Shown piece by piece: positions 1 through 17,975 of a stretch of DNA of 64,000 nt. Source of the DNA: Schistocephalus solidus (taxonomy: Eukaryota; Platyhelminthes; Cestoda; Diphyllobothriidea; Diphyllobothriidae); assembly GCA_017591395.1 (NCBI GenBank), contig WEDG01003396.1:51489-115488 (forward strand), in the 5' to 3' direction. The notes under the pieces were generated by a model. It ran no database searches and was not told the origin of the DNA. It saw only the letters and a list, made by a program, of their open reading frames with translations. Both the position numbers and the translations under genes were made by a program. Numbering within the stretch: position 1 is the stretch's first letter; each line of letters begins with the position of its first letter.

Positions 1-29
1 TTCTTCACACCGAATAATCACATTTTTAG

Positions 30-119
30 GTTGAACAATTTTGCCTGACCTCACCACACGACAACCATTCATGGGATATGTTCCACAAAATGGTCCAGAC
101 GGCCGAAGCATTCTATCAG
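30..119 (+). CDS. SARS1: Seryl-tRNA synthetase, cytosolic (partial gene; first exon in window)
   Basis: The gene charges tRNA-Ser (and tRNA-Sec) with serine in the cytosol and is a class II aminoacyl-tRNA synthetase. This exon encodes 30 residues starting [18 protein letters not shown] and ending TAEAFYQ, which match the catalytic domain of animal cytosolic SerRS. It is bounded by an AG acceptor (28-29) and a GTAGGT donor (120), and both junctions are phase 0. The gene continues with exons at 1494-1691, 2228-2357 and 2465-2986. The N-terminal tRNA-binding arm and motifs 1 and 2 must lie upstream of the window. Identification comes from reading the spliced protein across four exons, which runs colinear with the known family. 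Confidence 0.93.
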
Positions 120-1493
120 GTAGGTTACAGATATGTCACGCCGTTTTCATAACGTTTTTCTGTCTGAATCTGCTTTCTGAAACAGCACTTACTATGTTAC
201 GAGCCTCAGGTTAGGTTCGATGGTGTAGGCGGCAATCCTTCCTCGAGCCGCCTGCTGGGGCATGTAACGAGTTGGTTTAGAGGGTGTGTGAAATTGGTCA
301 CCAACTAAGAAGGCCAGGAAACCTATGTAGGTGGGCAGTTGGCGCGGTGTGGAGGGCTTAGGCTAGTCACTGTCACGGGAAACTTTCGTATCATACATTT
401 ATTGTAACCGCCTACTTCTTCTCCCTATTCTGATGTTTTTCACATCTCTGGCGTCAGAGCTTATGACATCCTCTATCTGCCGATGTCATGCGCGTACTCT
501 GGTTGCGAGTCGGTCTGCTGCTGCTGCTGCTAAAATCTTTCACTTGTTTATCCTCATTTCGTTGTATAACTCAGGTGCCCATTGCCCCAAGATTTCGATT
601 AGTTATTTTAAAACTGCTTTTATCGAAACCAATGGATAGTACTCATATGTTGTTAACAGCCGTGGCCAAACTGTAAGAGATTACGGAGAGTTTTTATTAT
701 CTCGTCAGGTTGTACCGGTTGATTTTTGCTTAAGACCTTCCAAGGGAACCCTCTATTCCAAGTACTCATTAAAGGTTAGGTGGTGTCACAGACTTCCTAT
801 CCCACGGCTTCAGAAATCGTGGTGTGGAAAAATATAGCTCCCGACGATGCAAGCCTGCCAATATTTAAATTTTTACATATATCTTACGATTAATTCAACT
901 TACCGAAAACCAAAGAAGCTAATTGGATATTGGGTTTGGTTGGACGAGACAAATTTTAAATCCCAGGTACTGCCATCCGCAGTAAAGTTTACATGGCGCC
1001 CGCATTTTTACCACAAATCACATATTAGGCCTTAACACACGTGAGAGATGCGGGCTTTAGATATAAGGACTGTTAGCGGGTTGACCGTCGCAATTGTCCT
1101 CCTACACCCTTTTAAATTGAACTGAACAAGTGAAGCATATGGAGAGCTGCAAAGTCGAATATTCTGATGGTTACAGTTCAACGGAACTCATAGTCACTAG
1201 AATACCTTACGTAACGATAGCCACCGTTTTCGCTTCGTCATAAAGGCGTTCAGTCCTTCCATGATCGTTATGTATTTCTGCACTATAAATCGCCAGGTGA
1301 CTGAGCGCGCGCAGAAACTCGTATTTTTGTCCCAATCGTCAGCACTCCGACTTAAAGTTTCCATTTGTAGGTCGGTTAATTTCATTTTTAATTTTAGTTA
1401 GCTGGCCTCGAGCGTAATTCCTACACGTTGCGACGTAAACGACTCGTGTTTTTTACCAATCAATACACAACCTATTGATACTTTAATTTTCAG
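120..1493 (+). other. Seryl-tRNA synthetase intron
   Basis: This 1,374-bp GT-AG intron starts GTAGGT and ends TTTTCAG, both phase 0. Short open frames inside it on either strand have no family resemblance. A TTGACCGTCG string near 1081 recurs at the heads of the repeat islands at 15.8 and 17.7 kb. Nothing else is recognised. Confidence 0.85.
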
Positions 1494-1691
1494 GCACTTG
1501 GCTTGCCATACCGAATCGTCTCGATTGTATCTGGTGAGCTTAACAACGCTGCTGCGATGAAATATGACCTGGAGGGTTGGTATCCGGGTTCCAAGGCCTT
1601 TAGGGAGCTGGTATCATGCAGCAACTGCACGGACTACCAGGCTCGTCGTCTAGCTGTACGATATGGCCAGACCAAAAAGATGGACAAGGAG
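1494..1691 (+). CDS. SARS1: Seryl-tRNA synthetase, exon 2 in window (catalytic core)
   Basis: The exon encodes 66 residues from [17 protein letters not shown] to GQTKKMDKE. It includes the strongly conserved [12 protein letters not shown] block of the SerRS active-site domain, followed by RYGQTKK. The acceptor is CAG at 1491-1493 and the donor GTTAGC at 1692, both phase 0. Reading into the intron gives unrelated sequence that soon stops, which supports the donor. The following 536-bp intron (1692-2227) holds nothing recognisable. Confidence 0.95.
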
Positions 1692-2227
1692 GTTAGCGTC
1701 ATTTTTTTTCTAAATATCTACATGCACTCAAATTCACAGACTACTTTAGGTTTTCTTGCCATTTTTGAAAGTCTTAAGTGCACTTGCTCAGTCGTTGACC
1801 AGAATTGTTATAGTTCGTTTCGCCCACCACTATTGAGTGACTTGAATTTACCCTCTTCGTGTTATTGGCCCCAGTTCGCTTTTATCATCTATGTGTCGCT
1901 TTGCATCTGCCGGTGCATTTGGTAACGATCTTAAGCAGTAACTGTAACACCGCGTTTGTGTTTTCAACCTTTTAACAAAAACTTATCCACACCTTATTGC
2001 TCAAAAACATGCCGGTTGAATAGTTAACACGAGTCTGAGCTCTCCTCCAAAATAGTGTGGTCATAGTCCGAGACCGAATGTATCCTTGTATCATTATTTA
2101 AAAAAATATAATCATAGCAGTTGAAGATAGGAAAACGACGTGCCAATCTCAGAACATTGTTCAGGGGGTAGTTATCCGTGAGCGCTCCGAACGGTTTAAT
2201 TAGCACATTTTATATTTCTAACTCCAG

Positions 2228-2357
2228 GTGGAGTACGTTCACATGCTTAATGCAACCATGTGCGCTACTACGCGTGTTATCTGTGCGATCCTCGAGAATT
2301 ACCAGACAGATGACGGCATAATCGTCCCCGAAGTTCTTCGCCGCTTCATGCCCCAAG
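2228..2357 (+). CDS. SARS1: Seryl-tRNA synthetase, exon 3 in window (motif 3)
   Basis: The exon encodes [16 protein letters not shown] followed by [10 protein letters not shown] and then [11 protein letters not shown]. This is class II motif 3; the arginine of CATTR occupies the ATP-binding motif 3 arginine position, and ILENYQ is the family signature after it. The exon follows a CAG acceptor (2225-2227) and ends in phase 1 before GTTAGT at 2358. The 107-bp intron to 2464 is short and pyrimidine-rich at its 3' end. Confidence 0.95.
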
Positions 2358-2464
2358 GTTAGTTTTCGTCAGGGTATTTTTCTTTTTTCTCCCGAAAAAT
2401 TATATCAAGTCGTATTTTCCTGTCCTTGGAAACAGTGTCCAATTTTTAGTCTTATAACCTTCAG

Positions 2465-2986
2465 GGCTACAAGAGAAGATCAAATTTGTGATGGAGGCCC
2501 CGATTGATCAGCAGAGGGCAGCTTTAGAAAAACTTTCGCTTAACGAGGCCAGCCCGAAGCCGCACGCAGCACCTGCCGCTTCCTCTGCAACGGATAATAA
2601 GAAGAAAGGGCGCCAAACAGGCTGAGGGTCAAGGCAAGGAGAAGGCCCCCGCCCAGACAGAGGCTGCTGGTAAGCAGGAACCCGACCAGACCAAGGGCAA
2701 GAAGAGCGCCGCCCAGGTGAACAAGGCCCCCGCCCAGGCCAACACTACCATGACCGCCGCCCCCACCACTACCACAGTCAAGCCGGCCGAAGCTTCCCAG
2801 CATCCGGCCAACGGGCCTGCCGCAGAGGTTGGCGATGTCCAGGCCGAGCAGCCAGCCAAGCCTGAGGACAAATCGCCCGCTATTGAGGCCCCCGCTGCCG
2901 GCCCAACAGTCGGTGCCGAGGCAGCAGCCGTAGCAGCAGCAACTGCGAGTGGTCAAAAGAAGAAACGTAATCGAAAGAAGAAGTAA
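2465..2986 (+). CDS. SARS1: Seryl-tRNA synthetase, terminal exon with apparent frameshift in the C-terminal tail
   Basis: The exon opens with the split glycine codon and LQEKIKFVMEAPIDQQ, the end of the conserved core (MPxGLQE in animals). The initial frame meets TGA at 2623-2625, about 53 codons in. From about 2600 the +1 frame reads KKGAKQAEGQGKEKAPAQ and stays open to TAA at 2984-2986. It encodes about 120 residues rich in Ala, Pro, Lys, Thr and Gln, ending KKKRNRKKK. The composition runs smoothly across the shift, so one extra base in the AAGAAGAAAGGG run (2600-2611) is the simplest reading. That could be an assembly error, an allele or a true frameshift. Animal SerRS has a basic C-terminal appendix; this tail is longer. 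If the TGA is real, the enzyme simply ends there with its core intact. Confidence 0.8.
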
Positions 2987-3102
2987 AATGCCAATGACAT
3001 GTCATATCAGTTAACCCTTTCCTTTCTCCAATTGACCAGCGTTATTGCGCGTGCCTTCACCCTCTGCAACGCTTTTCTCCTTTGTGCCTAATGCGACTGT
3101 TA

Positions 3103-3108
3103 AATAAA
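3103..3108 (+). promoter_or_regulatory. Candidate poly(A) signal of seryl-tRNA synthetase
   Basis: An AATAAA hexamer lies 117 bp after the tail stop codon and is followed by a GT-rich stretch (GTTCTGGTTCGGTTT). A second AATAAA is at 3357-3362. The first is the more natural site. Confidence 0.6.
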
Positions 3109-6100
3109 CGTTCTGGTTCGGTTTAGGGAGATTCGAAGCCTCGGTCTTTGTTTGCACTCCTCAGTGCAGCGCCGAAACGGGGCTGAATGAGTGTATCACG
3201 AGCACTTTCACCTTTGGCGTCCAGAATTGTAAACCCCTTTAAGCGCCTGCTTGTTGTTAGCCTGATCGTGTTGACTGTCTTACACCTACTAGTGGCATGA
3301 TGCTTTCGAAGTAGTTCAGTTTCGGAAATTCCGAACTTGTAGGTTGCGCTCTCGGCAATAAAATGTTATTGTCACAGGAACTTGCACGATGGTGACATGA
3401 CGTTTTCGAAAGACCTTTTTTATTCTACCACCGGACAAATCGAGACAAGGGCCCCTACTTCGTTGTGCTTGAGGGCACCTGGGGGTATTTTAGGGTCATT
3501 CCATAGAAACAATAATGCGCGTTGACATGCCATACGATGATGATGATGGCATCGAGTCACGAGCCTGCCGTCCTACTGGTTTCGATCGACGTGGATGGGT
3601 CTTTTCACCGCTATTTAACCACTTCGTGCCTAATGGTAGGTTATTGAATTTAGCGCTAAATGAATGAGGAGTACGGGTTTGAACCGCCGACCAGCTAACT
3701 GTTACTAGAATGTTTTTTTTTGGCCGACGACGGCTAGGGAGTAAAACTGGCTACCCATTTTCGTTTGTATTCGTCGCATTTACTGTAAACTTACAGGTGC
3801 TAAGATTGCCTGTGAGTGCTTTTAGTTTAGCACTAAGACTATGTTCTGTTCTGATGGGCTATCTTCTCACTATTGAACTAAAATGCTTTGATTAGGCTAA
3901 ACCAGTCAACCATAGCTGTTAATGGTTTCCCCTACCGAGTATGAAACGAGAAAATGAGCGCAGATAATCCCAAATTGACTGCAAAAGGAACGCAGTCCTC
4001 CAACCGTACAGGTCCTGGCACCGAATCGCATTTCCCTGTTTCCAAAAGGCCCGCTTGTCCTAAGCTGAGAAATTGCCTCTACTTCATAGACCGAATCTGT
4101 TGAAGGACAGAGTGCCTCGCAGGCAGTCTCGTTTGACCTAAAGAGGATTAGCCTCCGATTGATTTACTGGTTCAGGGAAACACTCTTCGGCTGACAGCTG
4201 TTCTATAGGTCTGAACAGTGTTTTGATGAACCGTAGTGTCTTGGAAGGCATACCTCGACACACCCTATAGGATTGATGAGGCCCTTTGAGTACTATTAAC
4301 TAGATCACTTATTGTTTCCGTTCACATCTCTCTCAATGACTTACTGCGAATGACAGAACCCTGATAAGGTTTCTAAATGAAAATCCCTCCGACGACCTAT
4401 GAACTGGATTTATCTATTCGTATCACAGACGCCACCAAGCTCATTGCCCAACCGTACGATTTTGCTATTAATTAGGAATCAGCGCACACCGTTGTGTTGG
4501 CTTCCCGAAGCAGGGTCAGGAACAGGCAACCAACTACCAGACTGAAGTCGGCCAGTTTTTGATAGCGGAGGGCGCAAGACGATAGAGAATGCGGATAAAT
4601 TAGTACAGAGTTCCGAGCTCATTCTGCCTTCATTCAGTCAAGCATTACCCTGACCACCACGCCTAACCAAACACAAAAACGCACTCTTGCACAGCGTGGA
4701 TGTTCCGCAAATGGTATCTTGCAGACGGGTCGTAAGTATTTCATCGAAATGAAGTTCATAAATGCCGCGCCACCTGTCACTACAGGTCGGATGTTCAGGA
4801 ACACGATTGACTGCATGAAGGTAGAGTAAGCCCGAAAAACAGTTCTGTATCAATTCACCCGCACTCTCTGTCGTCTCAGCCCCTCTGCACTGTTTATATT
4901 GTTTAAAACCATTTACAAAAATTTCCTGCGTCGATATACTGAAACCAGTTCGCGTGATTTGAACCACCCCCGAGTCTGTGCATGCTGTGCACTTACACCC
5001 CCCCCCCAATCTACCCTCAAGATTGGTCCACTCTAAATTTTCCACACCTTGTATGTCATTATTGCAGGACACAGTATCAGCCAAGTACGAATGCAGAGTA
5101 TGGCCATTGAGGGTGATAGATATTCAGAAGTCTGGGTGGGACGGATTGTACCCTCTCTTTGAAGCCGCCAATACACGAGGCACGGACGTTCACACGTTAT
5201 CACGCTTCCAATTGCTCACTTTTCTTGCCAACCAATCACAGGCATTTACGTATGAACAGCTAATCAGGAAATAAGTGAACATTCGTTTGGCTCGCTCAGG
5301 CACTCGCACTCTCTTTGCTCTTCCCACCGCGCGTGCGTTGCCTAGTCAAAATTTTCAGGTTTCTGTATGGAATAAGACTATCGTGCTGGTGACTGGGTAA
5401 GAGGGTTGCCAACGAGACGTTTTCCGAATCAAGATTCCGGGAGAAGACAGAGTTGGTTGGACAATTTTAAGTGAACGAGAGAGTACAAGCAGCTCAGAAG
5501 GCCGTGGCAGTACTCTTTCAAGCAAACAGAGAGAGCCGTTAATTTGTTTTTGCCTACGCATAGCGTGGGCCTGGCCTGAGACATGTCCGGCTGCAGCCAA
5601 TCGTTGAAGAGCAAAATATCGGTCAGCGTCGGCCAGCCGAAGGCTGATTCGTGCACGGCACAAACAGCCGCCGTAATTGTCGACTTCTGCAGGAATTCAG
5701 CCTATATCCAGATCGTCCCCATTAGACATGTGCTGCACTGGCTTGGTGATCCGTTTCAAGAAGGGTTGCTGACCAAGGGGAACTTCGGTTTTCTGATGTG
5801 AAAGTCTTATATGGTTAACTTGCCGACACCGAAGTCTTTGCTCCAGCGCTCACTGCGATTTCGCTGATAATAGCATTTATCAAGTCGAACTATGCGGCGA
5901 CAGTTTCGTATGCACTGTGGGTCACATATTACCTTAAGGAAGATGAAGAATTTCTGCATTTCATCGCAGTTACCGCACTCTTGGAGTTCATTTGATTTGT
6001 GAGTCGGTCTATCTTTTTATATCTTCCGCAGTTTATGTTGTGATTGGTTCCGCTATCAGGGGAACTTGATCATTTGCATTGTAAATCTCACCTGCCTATG

Positions 6101-7263
6101 GCTTTCCAAGGTGACAGCTCTGGGAGATGACACATCACAGTTTATCGATACTACGGGCGGACCAGCTTACGTTTAATTAGCGCATTTGTCCGAAGACCTG
6201 CGTATAATGACACCCATTCGTTCCACCTATTTGCTCTCGATAAATTTGTCCTCGGTACTTGCTCCATCTTATGACTAATTATTTTTAAAAGGCACATAAC
6301 TTTCCTCCCTAACACGTCTAGTTACTCAGACCTCCAGAAGAACACCATCTGCCAAGTGCTATTGGTGATAGCGATTGGGCATTAATGTTGTCTATTTGCG
6401 TTTGAGCAAGTGAAATAAGACGGATATATTTCGGTTTTAGCAGGTTATCAAAGGTGTCCATCACTTTTGTGGGTACCACGTCGTGGTAACCCCTAATTTA
6501 TGTCCATATGTCCTGCTCGTTCGTTAAGAATACCGACGAATTAGCCCGTTAGCCTTCACAACACACAAAGGCGTGCAGATTGTCCGATAGCTTCAAGCTA
6601 GTGGCGTAAAGGTATTTTTTGCTTTTTGCTTCCCGAAAACAGCAGTTTCAGTTTCGTTTACTCTATTACAGAATTCCTTGTCCCTTGTTTTCTCAGTGAG
6701 GCCACGCACACGTGCTTGTCACCTGTTCACCTTCAATATAAACGCAGGTGGTTGTCAATTTTCTCATAACCGCATTATTTTGTGACTGCGTTGGGTCAGT
6801 GCGAGAGGGAATGCAATGTTCTGCTAATGTCGTTTCTAAGTGAGGTGACACCAGCACCTCTTACCTTACCCTTGCGCAGCCGCTGTACAAAAGTGTACGC
6901 TGCCCCACTTATCGTTTCCTTCTTGTTCGAATAAATGTAGGTCATCGAGGCACGGTCGGCGGCTGATAAGAGCTATTGCCTCGCGCATGACTCAGCCTTC
7001 GGCTTGCAGACGCCATGGCTTCGATCGATATTGTAAGTTCCATCGATTAGCTGCAGCTGGAGAAATGTCAGATGGGTGCATGCACCTCACGCTCACGGCT
7101 TTCCGGAGCATTTGCTGCAGTGAATGTTGTTCTGTTTCTTTGACTTTTGTTTTGGGAACCTTCCGCGTTGTCAACCGTCACACTTTGACATTTGATGGCC
7201 TACAGCCTATGAAATTCAGCTATGAATGTTGGCCCAACTGTAAGTAAATTTTTCGGCTCACGG
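3109..7263. other. Intergenic, no gene recognised
   Basis: Open frames up to 148 codons occur, for example on the minus strand at 5084-4638, but none reads like a known family and none has paired splice sites joining it to another plausible exon. A poly-C run sits near 4998-5008. I see no RNA gene. Confidence 0.5.
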
Positions 7264-7340
7264 TGGGTGCTAGAACGTTGGCTGTACTGAAGCCTTCCCT
7301 TTGCTGGCATGGGTTTGAATCCCAACGAGGCTGTTGAGTT
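7264..7340 (+). repeat. Possible tRNA-derived repeat head
   Basis: The stretch contains a B-box-like GGGTTTGAATCCCAAC and an A-box-like TGGGTGCTAGAACGTTGG upstream at roughly tRNA spacing. I could not fold it into a full cloverleaf with an acceptor stem, so it is more likely a decayed SINE than a functional tRNA. Confidence 0.3.
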
Positions 7341-7892
7341 TTTCATAAGTGGATCAAATGTATGAATGTGGTATTAATGACTTCGCAAATGGTTATTAAT
7401 AAAACTGGGTTAAGTGAACTAAAAGCGAGTGAAATAAACCTTGGATTGGAAGACTATGAACATCTGCCGTATAACAAGTTAGTGCAGATTCGACAAAGGA
7501 GAAGCCTTAGCAAACATGAAAGTGCATATCACAGTAGCTGCAAACATATATTCTAAGTCGTTATGCGGCTGCCTGCTATATATAGCCCCAAATCACAACA
7601 AGACTAACATCTGCCATAACGGGATCGTTAAAAACACTTTAAAAAAAGTTACTTCATTCATTCCATGTCCTATCTAACAGTCCGGATTCTCTTTTCACAG
7701 ACACTTGTGCTGCCGTATTTCACATTTTCAAAGAGTTCGGTTCATAAGAGCTAAGAAAACCCAAAGCATCAGGATAAGACCAGAGACATCATAATGAGGG
7801 GTTTTATTGTGCACAGAATCCTGAACTGTGCCCTGCGCGATTGGGACCACTGGTGAGCCCAGGGCCTATTGTCACGATAATAAATCTTGCTT
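7341..7892. other. Intergenic, no gene recognised
   Basis: AT-rich sequence with short open frames only. Nothing is recognised before the GA array. Confidence 0.5.
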
Positions 7893-15797
<7,905 letters not shown>

Positions 15798-15990
15798 GTT
15801 TGACCGTCGCTTCTGTCGATGTCCACCGGGAACTTCCCTGGGCAGGGAGCGCAGGCCGGCGAGACGCGAGGTGCAGACCGGCGAAAACTTGGGCAACATC
15901 TACCGCACATCAACCGCCCTCCTTCACCTCAACCCGATGGCAAGACCGAGTACAGACTACGGGAGACGGCTTGGGCACATTCCTACCTAT
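15798..15990 (+). repeat. Dispersed GC-rich repeat island (copy 1)
   Basis: The island begins GTTTGACCGTC, then TTCTG and CGAT with two short differences. That 23-bp head matches the head of the island at 17,699 at 20 of 23 positions, and both continue with a GCGCAGGC string. The GC-rich composition contrasts with AT-rich flanks. No coding capacity is recognised. Confidence 0.5.
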
Positions 15991-17698
15991 AATTAGTATA
16001 GTTGCAATCAATAAAAATAATAATGATGAGTCTGAACCTTGCAGGTTGTGTAAAAGGTAGTGGTATAGGATGGATGGCTGCTGATTTTATATTTCAAACT
16101 CTCCATCGTAAACATCAGATTTGGCATGCAATGACTCCTTTTTAACGTTCCACTTGTGGTATTTATTTTTATCTGAGGACCGAGACGAGAAGGACTGGGA
16201 TGTGTCAGATAAGAAACCAATTTTTTGTCACGTGCAATTCTGTTCCTACTTAGCCCTGTCATGTCATCGGAAATACTGAAAGGGTTGTCAGTTGGATGTC
16301 ATGCAATATGCTTTCTAGTGAAAAGTATCTCCCAACAAAGCAGGCCCCCAAAACGTTATGAATTTACAGATTGTTTTTGAGTACTATATCTCGCATAATA
16401 TAAGGTTTTTGTGCATTCCAACGGCTTATTTAAGGTTTTGACTCTGCGTTCACATTGGTCCTTAGAACCTAAACTTATATTGATTTATCAAAAGAAACGA
16501 AACACGAAATCAATCAACCCGGCTGTACTACATTCTCTACAAGCATTTTTAACCAGCCAAGGATAATGAAAAAGTTTAAATGTTTTAACAGCCAACCTAC
16601 AGATTTTAATGCAATTTACCTAAAAAACGAACAATAAACATAAGGTTTCATAAGAAAACGTTACCGAAAACAGATTGGGTTTAATGGCTTTTGGTTTTCA
16701 TTTAAAATCATCGTGAAATTTATGGGAAAATGTGGTAATATAACAGTTCGGTAACATCAAAGTTGTCCTTTGAACTGAGAACACAAGCATATTATCCAAA
16801 GGAAAATAAGTCCTCCCAGTTTAAAACATTTTTTAGGGTGGGCCACGGAAAAGGCAACCATCGAAAACATGTTATTTTGGGAACTAAGAACACCTTTACA
16901 GAATCTGCCCAATGTTCCCATTTATGGGGTTGTGCTCACTATTCGATTGAAGGCATTAAACAGAATTTAGTTTCTTTAAATAAGGTAGTGTTTTAAAGGT
17001 TTTCGAAAAGAAATCTGATAGCTCTCAGTAGAATATACAGGCTTGGGTAGAAACTCAAAGGCAGTACATTTTAAAACCCATTAAAGAGCAACTGCAACAT
17101 TACTTTAGCTTGTGAAACACCTTCGGACATAATGAAGTATCGTGCTTATTTAGGCAAAAGAATGCACTAGCCTTTAATGAAAATCATTTTAGCTACTGGC
17201 TATATATGATCAAAACAGCAAAACTTAATTAATATAGATTTGAAAAATAGTTTTGTTAAAAAAACGCAGCGTGCGCTTTTCAAACGTAAAAACGCGGAAA
17301 CACAAATTAAGTTTTTGAAAGTATAAAAAATTCGCCTTTCAGTTACAAGCTCTATGGAAAAATACGTAGAATAAGAAAAGTATATACAGGCTTCTTTTGA
17401 CTTGCGGGGCAGATTTTCTTGAGTAAAAAATACTGTCCATGTTTCCGTTAACCGGGTAGGTCGAGATCCAAAAAGGTAATGTTGAAAAGATGCCCCCATG
17501 AACTAATCAGTCAACTGGGGGGTTGTTATAACAATGCAGTAAGTTTTGCCATCGGCTTTCATGCAACCAAAGTCAATTTTCCTTATTAGATAAATATAAT
17601 GAAGCCATCGTCGGAGAACCAGAAATTGATCTTTTCCCAAACTCAGTAGAATTCGGGATTTACAAAAAAACTAACTTTGCTTTTTAATTTCATTGTGC
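15991..17698. other. AT-rich intergenic, nothing recognised
   Basis: Only short open frames occur (the longest is 99 codons on the minus strand at 17499-17200), with no family resemblance. Confidence 0.5.
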
Positions 17699-17975
17699 GT
17701 TTGACCGTCAATTCTGGCGATACTCAACGTTTGCCACAGAGCAAAAGTGGGCGCAGGCACAGTGACTTGCGCAACCACACACCCACACTCCTTTCTCTCC
17801 CCCATAGGGGCCGGTATCAAGACAGAGTCAAATAAACCAGACAGAATGTCGCGCAGGTGGTTGGCGTGGCGTGAGCCTACCCTATGCGTATCACCAACCC
17901 CTCGAATGGCAATTTTTATGCGTGCCCTGATTTACCTCCCGCCAGTGCATCTAGCGCGTGGCCCGTTATAGAGGC
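17699..17975 (+). repeat. Dispersed GC-rich repeat island (copy 2)
   Basis: It shares the GTTTGACCGTC head with the island at 15,798, then runs through a GC-rich body (GGGCGCAGGCACAGTGAC, later CGCGCAGGTGGTTGGCGTGG). It ends in AT-rich DNA. The composition and shared head point to a dispersed repeat family; its class is unknown. Confidence 0.5.

Noticed and set aside
2540..2956. 138-codon Gly/Leu-rich frame on the minus strand
   Set aside because: It is the antisense shadow of the GC-rich synthetase tail.
4638..5084. 148-codon minus-strand frame
   Set aside because: No domain, signal or splice partner was recognised. It could be chance in moderately GC-rich DNA, though an unknown exon cannot be excluded.
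7264..7340. Functional tRNA gene
   Set aside because: A B-box is present, but no acceptor stem or complete cloverleaf could be paired.
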